From: Progne subis subis
Taxonomy: Eukaryota; Chordata; Aves; Passeriformes; Hirundinidae
Assembly (NCBI GenBank): GCA_022316685.1
Contig: JAKJHU010000026.1
Span: 5,270,501-5,334,500, forward strand
DNA: 64,000 nucleotides
Reading direction: 5' to 3'
The first letter of the stretch is position 1. Every line of letters starts with the position of its first letter. A model generated the notes under the pieces. It worked only from the letters and a program-made list of their open reading frames with translations. It was not told the origin of the DNA and made no database searches. Below, one piece after another: positions 25,201-36,735 of this stretch. Made by a program: the position numbers and the translations under genes.

Positions 25201-26293
25201 CTCATCCTTCCCTTGAACACCAACTTACTCTGCTGCCTAGATATTCCTTAGAGCAAACATTCCTGGATCCTCTCTCAACTATGAATATTTACCTTGACTG
25301 TCCTTGACATTGTTCCTATCATACAAGTTATTTTGCTTCTAAGATCTTCCCTCCCAGTTCTCAGACCTAATTATGCAATCTCTAAAATATACTGCTGAGT
25401 CCCACAAAACTCTCTAGTCCAGAGCTACTTCTGTCCAATCTTTTTTTCTAATTTATCTACATTCCTTAGTTGTACAAGACATCATTTGAAGAAGGAAGGC
25501 TTCTCAGCAAGGATTCCAGGTAAAGGGGAGAGAGAGAGGCAAGACCATCTAGAGTGTTCCACTTGCATTAGTCAATAAGAGGGAGGAGAGAGCTGCTAAA
25601 AGCACAGTGTGAGTAACTAATGGAAAGGTAAGAGAATGGTAACTGTCTCCACTAGTGTGACTGCTGTACGCTGTACAAGAGCCTCTTAGACTCTTTCAGG
25701 CATTGGATTTTAACATCTGTCATGTCTCCATCTGCATGTGCCACTGTTTAGATGGCCGTTCAGAGCGAGGCTGTCAAAATCTCAGTTAAACAAAAGAATA
25801 TAGTGGTAGCCACAAAAACAATGTTCAAAATGCTGAATTTCACAGAAAGAGAAGTATTTTCAGATTCAATTCACAGTTTATACGTGCTGCAAGATGCATC
25901 TTAGAGGTTCTGGGAAAGTTGTGCTAATCAAAATATAGTACAGCTTCCTTGTGAGAAGGTTTGTACAGTTCTCTTTGGATCACAGTGGGGCAGAGCATTT
26001 TTCAATTCCACTGTGAAATCGCTGCAGTTCCCAGAATTCCTAACAGGGGCTGCTCCTCAGCTACATCACAACTGCATCACAGCAATAGTACTAAACTAAA
26101 AAAACCCATACATGAGAGTCACTGCGCTGAGATTTTAAATGGAAAATTTACATCCTGTCATTATACTTCCTTACCTCACACAGTCTCATTCTGATGGATG
26201 GACTATACCTGCTCATTTTATATGTAAGGAACTGGGGAGTGGGAATGACAGTTAACCTTGAAATCATGATGCACTTTGGAAATGTCTTGGGGG

Positions 26294-26414
26294 AAAAAAA
26301 AACAACCAACCGGAAAAAAAAAAAACCCAAAAAAAAAAACCAAAAAAAAACCCCAAAACCCAAAACAAAACAAAACAAAAAAAAAAAAACCAAAAAACAA
26401 CCACACCCCACAAC
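26294..26414. repeat. A/C-only tract, about 120 bp
   Basis: Plus strand of A and C with runs of up to ten A and a small CGG interruption near 26311. It yields spurious Lys/Pro-rich and Phe-rich frames of up to 113 codons. Confidence 0.95.
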
Positions 26415-27384
26415 TTTCAATTTTTTTGTTTGCCTTTTGAAAAAACTCTGGTAAGATTTGAACTCCTTCATACTGTTTTCAACAACCAAATTAATATGAA
26501 GAAAAAATCCCTCTGACCAGCAGGTATGTATAATACATATTGTGGTGCACTAAGGCACAGAAGTAATGGATAATTATAACTGATGAGGCTTTCAAGCACT
26601 TTCTGCTTGTGATCTTCAACATTAACTGAGATACAAATGTTTAAGCATCTTTTGATAACTCGCATTTTTACCATTTGCTTAAAAGAAATCACAATAAAAT
26701 AACTAAGATATATTTTACCAAGTCATTATCCATAAAACTTACAAGCTAAACTCCAGATCTGGAAGTAATTCTGACATCTTTGCACTTGTAAATGTCTCTG
26801 TAACATCAGTAGGACTCCCTGGGGGCCACTTCCATGAAATGTATTCAAGTATATCTCTATCTTTTCCGTGTCTGGGAAAATATTTAGTAGATTTCCTAAT
26901 ATACAAAGAGCTGAAAAAAGTTCTCCATCATTTTGTCCACATGTTTATTGGGAGGAATTTAAGGAGTTAGATAATACTTAAAGAATAAGTAAATATCGCT
27001 CAAATTTTTTTCAGATTCCTTTTAGCTTTGGCAGTTGCACATTATCATAAAGATCTTTCCCTAGTTTGCCTACATAAGTACTGAGCAGAATACAGATCAA
27101 ATATATTATTTTAAACTAATATTTTGACCTTAAATTTTAATCAACTATATTTGATTTACCAAAATATTCATCTCTATTCCCTCTGTTCCTTTTGTAAATA
27201 GCATTATTATAACATAGATGAAGAATATAAAATTTAGATTTTCCTAATATATATATATAGTAAACTACTGGGAAAAAATCACTCAAAACACAACAAATCA
27301 AGTCACAGTAAAATAGACCACATGGAAAAAATTTAAAGGAATGTAGTTTCTTGGTAGGTGCAGCCCAGGAATTAGACCTGCCGT

Positions 27385-27905
27385 TGCTGCTGACCCATGT
27401 TCAGCTTGTTGCCCACCAGGACCCCAGGTGCCTTTCAGCAAGGCTCCTCACCAGCCACACACGTAGTGGGCTTTCTGGTTATTTCACCCCAGGTGTAGGA
27501 ATTAACGTTTGTCTTTTATAAACTCCATAGTGCTCTCGCTAGCTCACCTTCCCTCCCGCCAGGTCTGTCTGGGGGATGGCTTGCCCTTCTGACATGTTCA
27601 CCTCACCACCACACTTGGCAGCGTTAGGAAACTTGGTGAGGGTGCTTTCAATCCCATCACCCGTGCAATTTATGGACATGGGGGACAGAACAGGGACCAG
27701 TATCAATCCCTCAGGACCTCACTTGTGATAGATTGCCAACCTGAGCAAAAGCCATTGATTAACACCTTCTGAGCGTGAACTTAGACAATTTCCTACACTC
27801 CTCACATACAACCCACTCAATCTGCATCTTTCCAGTTTGTTGAGGAGAGGCCATGGGAAACAGCGCTGAACACATTACTGATGTCCCAGTAAAGATATAA
27901 GTAAG
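27385..27905 (-). mobile_element. CR1 LINE fragment, antisense, strongly diverged
   Basis: The antisense reading follows the CR1 ORF2 palm-to-3' region over about 520 bp. Landmarks on the plus strand are CCCATGTTCAGCTTG then CCACCAGGACCCC, GGTGAGGGTGCTTTCAATCC, GGGACCAGTATCAATCCCTC and GGCCATGGGAAACAGCGCTG. Many substitutions and small indels break every frame. It is more decayed than the CR1 copies at 29.6, 47.1 and 53.3 kb, so probably older. Ends are approximate. Confidence 0.75.
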
Positions 27906-29625
27906 GAGGTATTTTTATGTCTCTCTAATGTCAGTAAAGGTAATTCTAACTATGATTTTACTGCTTATGTTCCCAAATAAAATGTCAGAAAATGAAGAAC
28001 GTAACACATAAAAACTTAAAACAAAAAGCTTAAAAGCTTTTGTGGGTTGGCAAGAAATATTTTGTAAAGGGAAGTGTAGTGTAGGAAAACTCAGTGCATG
28101 TGGCTTATTAGAAAATGAAAATGAATAGAAATTGAAAAGAAATTAGTCTGCAATGTACAACTGCCTTCACAATGACATGCTGTACACTGAAAGTCTCTGG
28201 AGTCTAGTAGCCAAAACCAACTGAAAAGAAATAATAATAAAAAAAATTAACATCAGAATAAAGGATGAATGCATACTTTTGTATTTGTAGGTCAAGTTTG
28301 AAATTCAACTTGTCAAGAATTGCATATTTTTTTTCCTATTGATATCCCTACATGGACTTAATGGTTTTCTAATTTAACTATGGTAAATTCAGCTCTAAGT
28401 AAATTAAAGTATTTTCTACATTTAAGAAACACTGGTGTAATATATCAGTAAAGAAAAACACTTTCTCAGCCAAATCAGAGGTATTATTCGAATTTAGCTT
28501 TAGAATTTGGAGGGAGCATATCAGATCTGCACTGAACAATTCTCTTCTCTTATGATTTAGGATGTAATAGCAACCCCGTGTTTGCATTCAAAGGAGCGGT
28601 ACTGCCACAGGAGGCCCTATTCATATTGAGCCTCAAACACTCAAACAATAACTATCTGATCCTAAAAAGGTATTTGTTAAGTATCTGGAGAGCTGAGGTT
28701 GTCAAAACCTTGCAGATACTGTATTTGCAGAAGGGTTTCAGAATGTATGAGAGGTAAAAGGTAGTGTCAGCTTTGAAACCTATGACTGAACAATAAAACC
28801 TACCTGTTCTTATATCCATGAATTGCATTCTGCTCAGTCATTGCAACACTCTTTTTTTTTTTTTTTTTAATTCCTTTTCTGTGGTACCATCATGTCCTCC
28901 CCATCCTTTCATATTGCTTCTCCTCTTCTAATATGAAGGTCTCAGCCTTTTTCCTATACTTAAAGGTATTCCACCTCCTCTTAATCCAGCACCCTGTCTG
29001 ACCCTATCTGATATCACCAGATGTTGAGCAGTTTTTAGAATAAAACTGTGAAAACCTGGGTATTTGATATCCTCATAGACTTAAAGCAAGAGAAACAAAA
29101 CCCAAGACTTTGTGACCGCAGATGACATGCTAGTTTGGTTTGTTACTGTATTAATTTTTTTTTTATTGAAAAGACCAGAGGGAAGTGAAGAAGATCAACA
29201 TGCCGAATATAATTTCACAGCAGGAACAGGTGTTACAAGGAGTAGATGGTATACAGTTGAGGGAATGGGAATATTACTTAGTTCAAGCCTGTGGTGTTTG
29301 TACATTTGTAAACACTCTTTTGTGAAATATGTACAAAATAAACATTTTGAATGAAAACTAATCAAGCAAAAGAATGAAAAAAACCCCAAAAACCCAAAAA
29401 CCTAAGCCCCAAGAAATCGTATTTTTTTTTCAAAAATAAAAGGGAGTCATGAAAGATACACAGTGCTGCTGAGCACTGTTTTTGTCTTACTCTGAGCTGC
29501 AATGAAAGACCAAAACTACCAATTTAGGAGCCAGAAGGGAAGTAGGTCCTGTTGTGCAACATAGTGCAGTGCACGCTGCAATGAATTGTTTACACTAGAA
29601 CATTATATGTTTGCAAAATGCCTTT
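27906..29625. other. AT-rich single-copy DNA, no gene seen
   Basis: No recognised element. A T run lies at 28852-28868. An A-rich patch near 29379-29402 has CCCC interruptions. Confidence 0.6.
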
Positions 29626-30305
29626 TCATAGAATTCTAGAGTTCTTTACATTGAAAAAGACCTTTAAGATCAGCAAGTCCAACCATGAACCTAACACTGC
29701 CAGGCCCACAACTACACCATTATCCCTAAGCAACACATCTGTGGGTCTTTTCAATACCTCCAAGGACAGTGACTGTGTAGCGTCTTCCAATGCTTAACAA
29801 ACCTGTCCATGGAGAAATTGTTCCTAATATCCACTCAAAACCTCCCTCAACACATTGTGAGACCACTTCCTCTCATTCTGTCACTTGTTACCTGGGAAAA
29901 GAGATCTACACCTACCCTCCTTTCAGGTAGCTCCAGAGAGCAATTAGGTCTCCCTTGAGACTCTTTTTCTACAAGCTAAACAACGCCACCTCCCTGAAAC
30001 ACCCCACTTGTACACTAGACCCTTCACCAGCTCTGTTGCTCTTTTCTGGACATGCTCTAGCACCTCAATGTCTTTCTTGTAGTGATGAGACTGAAACTCA
30101 TCAGGTGTTTGAGGTGCAGCACCACCAGTGCTGAGTACAGGAGTAAAATCTATTCCCCTGGCCTGATGGTCACACTATTGCTGATACAGACCATGATGCC
30201 ATTGGCCTTCTTGGTCTCCTGGGCACAACCTGGTTCATGTTCAGCCACTGTTGACCAGCACCCCCAGATTGTTTTCCACTGGACAGCTTTCTAGACACCC
30301 TGCCC
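29626..30305 (-). mobile_element. CR1 LINE, antisense, 3' part (left piece of an interrupted copy)
   Basis: The copy begins at its own 3' end (CATAGAATTCTAGAG, then AGACCTTTAAGATCA on the plus strand) and runs leftwards in sense terms. Landmarks typical of an avian CR1 3' UTR follow: CAATGCTTAACAAACCTG, TCCTAATATCCACTC, CACTTGTTACCTGGG, CACCAGCTCTGTTGC and CACCTCAATGTCTTTCTTG. At 30305 it is cut by a solo LTR and resumes at 30818. Together with the right piece this is the longest CR1 in the window, about 1.47 kb of CR1. Confidence 0.95.
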
Positions 30306-30817
30306 TGTTGCTGTGTATTATTTGGGTTTATATTGTATTTCATTTTTATATTGGGTTTTGTAATGGTTTCTTCTGTACTCCTCTGTTCCCCTGGAAAATG
30401 TATCCTCCCCGAGGTTTGTTCCTGCCCCTTTTCCCTGCCCATTCTCCCATATTGGAATGTAATCCAACCCTATTCCACTTTCACCTTATCCCTGATTGGG
30501 TAGTGGCTTGTCCCTGCTTTTAGCCCCTTCCCTGGAGATAAGCTAGGCCATGTGGAAGGCTCTCCCTCTTGGTTCAGGAACAGGGACTGGGCTCCTGACC
30601 CAGGCAGGGGCAGGGCCACGGAAGAAAGACTGAATAAAGCCCTGATTCCCCACAGTTCAAGTGCAGACCCTTTCCTTTGCCATCAACAGGGACCTGCTCT
30701 CTCTAAATGAAAAGGTTCACAGCTACTCCTGGGATCTTTGGGGCCCTGAGGAAAAATCCTTCCAGCTGTGGTTTGTCTCTCAAGCTAGCCGGGGCTCTGA
30801 GGGAGAGACTATCCACA
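30306..30817 (+). mobile_element. Solo LTR of an endogenous retrovirus (copy A), nested in CR1
   Basis: A 512-bp element with TG...CA ends (TGTTGCTG to TATCCACA), flanked by a perfect 6-bp target duplication CTGCCC (30300-30305 and 30818-30823). An AATAAA at 30633-30638 in GACTGAATAAAG sets the plus orientation. About 180 bp of R/U5 follow the signal. No internal gag, pol or env sequence is present, so homologous recombination between two LTRs probably removed it. A 6-bp duplication fits beta- or alpha-like (ERVK-type) avian retroviruses; that class assignment is inference. A second family member lies at 43125-43775. Confidence 0.92.
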
Positions 30818-31608
30818 CTGCCCCCAGTCTGTAGTCTCACATGGGGTTGTTGTGACCCATGGCCTTGTTAAACCTCACATGACTGGCTTTGGACCTTTGA
30901 TCTAGCTTGTCCATTTCCCTCTGCAGAGCCTTCCTGCCCTCTAGCAGGTCAACATTCAGACTGAACTTGGTGTCACCCGCAAAGTCACTGAGAGTGCACT
31001 TAATGCCCTCATCCAGATCATTGACAAAGATATCTAATGGGACTAAACATAATACTGAGCTTTGTGGAGCCCTGCTTGTGACTGGCTGCCAACTGGATGT
31101 AGCTTCAATCAGCAGTACTCTGGGATCAACCATCCAGTCAGTTTTTTACCCAGCAAAGAGTGGACCTGTCCAAGCCATGAGCAGACATTCTCCAGGAGAA
31201 TTGTGAGATAAATAAATGGTGTCAAAAGCTTTACTGTAATCCAGGTAAAAAACACCCACAGCCTTTCCCTCATCCATTTAGTTGGATACTTTGTCATTGG
31301 AGGAGATAGAGTCAGTCAAGCAACACTTGCCTCTCATAAACCCACGCTGTTTGGCCTGGTACCTGGTGGTTTTCCTGCATGTGCCATGTAATGGCACTCA
31401 AGATGATCTGTTCCATGACCTGCCCTGGCACTGTTGTTAGACTGGCAGACCTGTAGTTACCCAGGTCCTCTTTCTGATCTTTCTTGTAAATGTAAGTGAC
31501 ATTTGGAAACCTCCAGGCCACTGGGAGGTTCCTCCCCAGTTAACCAGGGCTTCTGGGAAATTATAGAAATCTGCTCAGTAAGCACTTCTGCCAGCTTCCT
31601 CATGTTAT
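30818..31608 (-). mobile_element. CR1 LINE, antisense, ORF2 reverse-transcriptase part (right piece)
   Basis: Minus-strand frames give clear CR1 RT. At about 31521-31312 the pieces are NVTYIYKK, LGNYRSASLT and VPGQVMEQIILSAITWHMQ, the start of the palm. Near 31260-31220 the SKAF-type motif region survives in broken form. At 31133-30837 come SSWQPVTSRAPQSSVL, then FVNDLDEGIKCTL, then FAGDTK. The FAGD is the catalytic FADD motif with its first Asp changed to Gly. The copy is 5'-truncated at about 31608 and frames shift several times, so it is inactive. It is directly followed by a different antisense retroelement. Confidence 0.93.
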
Positions 31609-32150
31609 GGTCCCACTTCTGCTGCAGCATGGGCTTCTCTTTCCATTAGGCTGCAGGTCCCTGACAGGAGCCTGGTGCAGCATGGGCCTCCCATGGGTTC
31701 TCAGCCTCCTCTTGAGCATCAACCTGCTCTGGAATGGGTCTCCTCCATGGGCTGCGGGTGGATCTCTGCATCCCAGAGATTCTCCATTGGCTGCAGGGGC
31801 ACAAATGCTTCACCATGGTCTGCTCCACTGCCTGGAGCACCTCCTGCCCCTCCTTCTGAGCTGATATTGGTGTGTGCAGAGTTGTTCCTCTGAAATGTTC
31901 TCACCCTGCTCTTCTCTGGCCACAGTTACATCTGCCCATTATCTTGTTTTTCTTCCTCTTAAATATCAGTTATCACAGAAGTGTTACCACTATTTCTGTT
32001 TGGCCCAGCCTGGACCAGCAGCACATCTGTCTTTGAAGCTGCAGGCATTGGCTCTGCCAGACATGGAGGATGCTCAAGAAAGCTTCTTATAGAAGCCACC
32101 CCTGTAAGCCCCTCCCCTACCAAAAACCATCATGCAAACACAATACACAT
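31609..32150 (-). mobile_element. Avian LTR-retrotransposon fragment (ERVL-like LTR or leader), antisense
   Basis: Read on the minus strand it begins GGTTTTTGGTAGGGG, has GGGGTGGCTTC, a TTTAAGAGG leader-like segment and GGAGCAGACCATGGTGAAGC, then repeated TGCAGCCCATGGAG-type units. I recognise this as a widespread avian LTR/leader repeat, probably ERVL-related; the class is from memory and not certain. It spans about 540 bp and abuts the truncated 5' end of the CR1 on its left. Repeated TGGGCTGC and CTGCAGG units give frames of up to 85 codons that are not genes. Confidence 0.6.
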
Positions 32151-32808
32151 GGACACATTAATTCCAACAAAATCTGAACATCTGAAAAGACATTTCTGTC
32201 TTAAACTGTAAAACATGAAATACAAACACACTGGCATTGGCATTAGACTCTACACTTACCGCTGTCAACTTTATTTCAATTAAAATTCTTTGTACCTCTG
32301 AATTTTCTAACAGCATTCCATCATTGTAATAGTTTGTAATGTATACTATATATAAAATAGAACTCTCCAATCCCTTTCATGCAAGAGTAAATAATGTGCT
32401 AAGGAAGCTTTCCTTATAAGGGATAATGACCAGAATGTTCTGTGTATGAAGTCTTTTATAAGATATAGAATAGGTGTTCTCCTCCCTCTCAGGACCTAAA
32501 CAGAAGGGTAGTAATTTCGGAGAGTGAGAGGCATGTTTACAGTCAAAAGTATGCTGAAACTCTAGGTCTGGATATGAACCTATCAAATTTGTCCAAGCCT
32601 GTTTTATGGTATTTCATCATTTCCAACTCAAGTTGGAAAACACAAAGGAAATAAATACTGTCAAAGCCTAAAAAGAACTTAACATAAAGTTGGATTCTAA
32701 ACGTGAACACAGTTTTAAAGGTCTATCCTTCCATTCTTTGTGAAATGATTTATCAAAAAATCTTATAAAATGAAAGCAAAATAGGTCCCTATAAATGTTG
32801 CTTAAACA

Positions 32809-32826
32809 CTGTGTTTATAAACACAG
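32809..32826. repeat. 18-bp perfect palindrome
   Basis: CTGTGTTTATAAACACAG equals its own reverse complement. It contains a forkhead-type TGTTTA core on both strands. Nothing nearby gives it a role. Confidence 0.8.
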
Positions 32827-34895
32827 AAGGAAAGACAATCAAAACACGTATTTTTCTTCCCTTTGTTGTCTATTATTCTAAATGCTGCAGGTGGCACCAG
32901 AAAAACCTGGTGAAAAGAAGCATGTACTTCAATACCTTGCACAAGAGGACCACTGCAGATGGAGATAACACTTTTCTCTCGAAGTTAATGCCATACAGAC
33001 ACCTTTGAGCCAAAAAAGAATCAGTTCTATATAAATTCAATTTGATGAGAATTCAGTACAAAGAAGACTAAATATGAATGTTGAATATATTGCATTGAAT
33101 TCCTGTTAAGAGCAAGAAAAAACCCACCTATTTACTTCTTTTAACACTGGCTAAAAGCAAGTTTTTGGATGGATTTACAGAATCCATTTCTACACTGATC
33201 CTGAAAGAATCAAAAACAATTACCAGAAAATGATAAAAAGAATGAGAGACAAATGCACTTCAAATACTTTTCATTCAGGAAATGGCAGGACCAGACATGC
33301 TGGCTCTGTTCCAGTTTCAATATGTGTTCTTATTCTAAATGATTTTTGTTCACTGTCTCTGTAATTAAATATAATGTAAGTGGGGTGCTAGATACACCTT
33401 ATCTCTGCAATAGAGTAATTCCCCTATTAATGGAAAGATAAGAGGAAACAAAGTGGAATGTAGCTGACACTTAACTGTGAATTAAGGCCTAAACAAGTAG
33501 AGCAGTGAGACATTAATTTGTGTTTCTCATTCTCTACCCCTAAGTTTTACACTTAACATTTCTGTTTCTGATTTTATCTTAGGAAAAATAGTATACACAG
33601 CAGTTGCTTCTATTAGCATGAAACAGAGACATTGTGAACTAGAAGACTACCAAGAAAAATACTAAGTTTCTGACCTTAGCTTTAATCTTCATACTAAACA
33701 TTATACTGAAATAGATTCTCAGGATTTTCCAGATTTGGGCTCTTATATGACCATGTACTTCACTGATCTTCTTAACACAAAGCCTGATTCCTGTTCTTTT
33801 TTTGTGACACTTTGGTATTACCAAATTACAATTTGGTATTACTTGGTATTAAAAGAGTAATTTTCTCTCTTTCTTATCAGTGTTGGCTAATGACATGGAA
33901 CTTACATAGAAGAGCAGTGGTTGCTAGAGAGTGAAACTATTTGTTCTGCTTTTAATAGTCACATTTTGGTAAGAAAAGCTCTAAAAAATAAATGAAATAA
34001 AATAAAACCTCTAGTTTGATGTAGGCATTAACCAGCACACAGACATGGTATGAAGAGCCACGAGCAATGTGGTCTACTAAAAGAAAAAACAAGCCAAACT
34101 ACACAGCATTTGGAAACTCAGACTAGAGAACAGAAAAACTCAACCTTGACGGTAAATCAGATTTCCAGATGAAGAAAGAAAGGAAAAGAAAACACTGTAA
34201 AGTACCAAGAAATGAGTGCATGGAAGACAAGTGGATTTTTTTTTTTTTTTTTCACTGAAGAAATAATGAGAAATGAGTAAAATGAATGCTAGAAATGAAA
34301 AACATGTTTACACCTGGTAAAGGTATATAATGAGTAATATAGCTCTCAAGATAATGAGATGCAATTTTTTCACTTGAAACCAAGAATCAAAGCAAAAAAT
34401 AGACTAGATTAAAGCTGACCTTATGAATACTCTGGAATGGGACAACTTTTTTTTTAATTAGGGACGGACTCATCATTTAACAGGAGCAGTATCTCTGAGA
34501 AAGTAGTCAAATAGAACAGCAATAAGGAAACTTCTTCCAAAAAAACCCAATGGAAACTGAATCATCATCATCATCAAAAAAAAAAAAAGCCAAACCAGTA
34601 AAGTTACTTTTAATCGAGAGACATATCAGTAAAGACATTGCAACATAAAGCTCAATGCATTCTTGAAAAATGCCATGAAAACCTGAGTAATTTTTCAGGC
34701 CTGTATAGCCTCTATCCTACTCAGCTTCATTGGTGACAAGTTTAATGATAGTTCAATGATATCGGCACTGTGCTACTGCCTAAGTTTTTCTAGATACTGA
34801 TACAAAGTATAGTAACAGGATGGAAGACTCATTCAAGAACATAGAAATAAAAACATAAAGGAAGAATGTCCAACAACAGAAGAGAACAGTAAATT

Positions 34896-35018
34896 TAAAA
34901 AACAAAAGAAAAAAACAAAAACAAAAAACCACAAACAAACAAACCCACCAAAAAACACAAACAAACAAACAAACAAACAAACAAACAAACAAATCCCCCA
35001 AACCCCCCCCCCCCCCCC
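34896..35018. repeat. (CAAA)n tract ending in C16
   Basis: A/C tract with about eleven perfect CAAA units near 34958-34992, then CCCCC and a run of sixteen C (35003-35018). The opposite strand carries G16. Confidence 0.95.
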
Positions 35019-35400
35019 GTTACCCTGGTTTTTCTGAGCTTTCTTATTAGCCTTCTTGAAATTCATAATGGAGTCAGATCTTTAGGTTACTGTACAGTAT
35101 TAGGAGCAGTTTTCCACCTTTCCCATAGATGTAACATAAACAAACCCTTTGTTTCTCATTCTTTGTCCTTTGTTTGCATATTTCTAACCTGAAAAACAGC
35201 TGTAACTGACAGTGGGTCTGGCCACTGAGGGTGAGGGGTGGAAACCCAAAAGGCCAATCTTCTGCCAGATCCACAAATGTATAAAAAAGTAAAGAATAAA
35301 CAAAGAGGGTCTTTTTCCTTCGCTCTCCACTCCCTCAGGAGGGCTAGAAGAAACTCTGCTTTCAGATACTTATCTGCGTGTGACTGCTTGTGTGTCTCAG

Positions 35401-35470
35401 CAACACCCCCCCAAAAAAAAAAAAAACAAAACAAACAACAAAAAACAAACCAAAACCACAAACAAGCAAA
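35401..35470. repeat. C7-A14 and A/C tract
   Basis: A run of seven C, then fourteen A, then mixed CAAA units. It begins 383 bp after the previous A/C tract. Confidence 0.9.
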
Positions 35471-36477
35471 GGAACAAAACCCCCTACATATATAGTAAAT
35501 ACATACCTGCAACAGAGGAAAACATCTACATTGGGATTGAGACGCAGATATCTCCTATATGCACACTGTAAAATAAAGAAGCTGCCAAGGATCCAGCTGC
35601 CATATTTGCAATCACACTATTGGATCAATGATCCATTTCAGCTGCATTGTAAAGCCAGCAGCAATCTGATTCCAATAATATGAAGCTTTAATAGCCTGGA
35701 AGATTGTGACTAAAGGTTAGGAGACATACAATGAAACCTTTCTCTGGTAGGTGGATATATTCTGGCTGTCAGTCAAAAACTCACAGAACAAGACACCTTT
35801 CTGCACTGAGTTCATAATGGCTACACAGAGTTAATAACAGCTGGCACACCAAGGTGCTGGAAGAGGGAGGACATCACTGTAGATTCTGTTCAGCTTTCTA
35901 ATAGAATGTGGGGAGGATATATCCTCTCAGTAAATTCACAGGCAGAGCAAGCTGCACTGTGTACATTCACAAAAGTGTGCAGACAAACCAGTGAAGAAAA
36001 GTTAGTAAGCCAGTGAGGAAGAAGCACATTTCATCCTTTTAGACTAATGCAACACTTGTCAGTGGACTTGTAATAGCAAGACAAACTTCAAGTAAGCAGA
36101 GAATCTAAACTAAGATGTACTTCCAGATTTATCTATGGCAACATTATTCACATTGCTTGTGACACTAAATGTGCTCTGGGATTTTACACATGCTGTGTCA
36201 ATCTTCCTCATGCCTCCTTCATAGGTATCACAGAACATTAATCCACTGTAAAGTTTCTCTAAGGAAACACAAGAACTTGAGACAGTCAACATTAAAAGTG
36301 ATGATCTTATCCTGTAACAAAGAAAAATAAAGAACTATGGAAAACCACAGGATAGCCACACCTCAACCAGTCTTCACTCTTAAGTGATTGCCAGGACTTA
36401 AATACTATCTTAGAAGAAGACAGGCTGAAGCTGATTTAAGAACATAAAATCATAATCAAACCAAATGGATATCTAGA

Positions 36478-36735
36478 CTTTTTCTTTTTCTTTTTCTTTT
36501 TCTTTTTCTTTTTCTTTTTCTTTTTCTTTTTCTTTTTCTTTTTCTTTTTCTTTTTCTTTTTTCTTTTTTTTCTTTTTCTTTTTCTTTTTTCTTTTTCTTT
36601 TTTTTTCTTTTTCTTTTTCTTTTTCTTTTTCTTTTTCTTTTTCTTTTTCTTTTTCTTTTTCTTTTTCTTTTTCTTTTTCTTTTTTTTCTTTTTTTCTTTT
36701 TCTTTTTTCTTTTTCTTTTTTCTTTCTCTCCTCTT
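36478..36735. repeat. (CTTTTT)n polypyrimidine array, 258 bp
   Basis: Hexanucleotide CTTTTT units, some with one or two extra T, fill the tract. The plus strand is pure T and C over its whole length, and the right edge decays into CTTTCTCTCCTC. Mirror-symmetric homopurine-homopyrimidine DNA of this length can form a triplex. Confidence 0.97.

Larger units (their letters stand above)
20854..27384. other. AT-rich single-copy DNA, no gene seen
   Basis: About 6.5 kb with no gene or transposon recognised, apart from the simple repeats listed separately. An A run lies at about 23683-23700 and a T run at 23936-23951. Frames of up to 88 codons lack known motifs. Stretches near 21920-22030 and 23110-23320 have a mixed, non-repetitive AT-rich texture that could include regulatory sequence, but nothing there is specific. 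Confidence 0.6.
32151..36477. other. AT-rich single-copy DNA, no gene seen
   Basis: No recognised gene or transposon in about 4.3 kb, apart from the simple tracts listed separately. It has an 18-bp palindrome at 32809-32826, three TTGGTATTA units at 33811-33852, a T run at 34236-34252 and an ATC repeat with A run at 34561-34588. Confidence 0.6.

Noticed and set aside
26148..26489. Phe/Gly-rich minus-strand frames resembling membrane segments
   Set aside because: They are translations of an A/C-only tract; the same artefact occurs at 10.5, 14.2, 34.9, 35.3 and 60.2 kb.
29379..29405. AAACCCCAAAAACCC patch considered as telomere-like
   Set aside because: Units are irregular and do not match the vertebrate telomere hexamer; it is ordinary A/C-rich simple sequence.
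31607..31904. Overlapping 60- to 85-codon frames in a GC-richer stretch
   Set aside because: They fall within an antisense avian LTR-type repeat with short internal TGCAGCCCATGG-like units, not in a host exon.
36478..36735. Regular array considered as a possible CRISPR or satellite
   Set aside because: The units are six bases with no spacers; it is a simple microsatellite.
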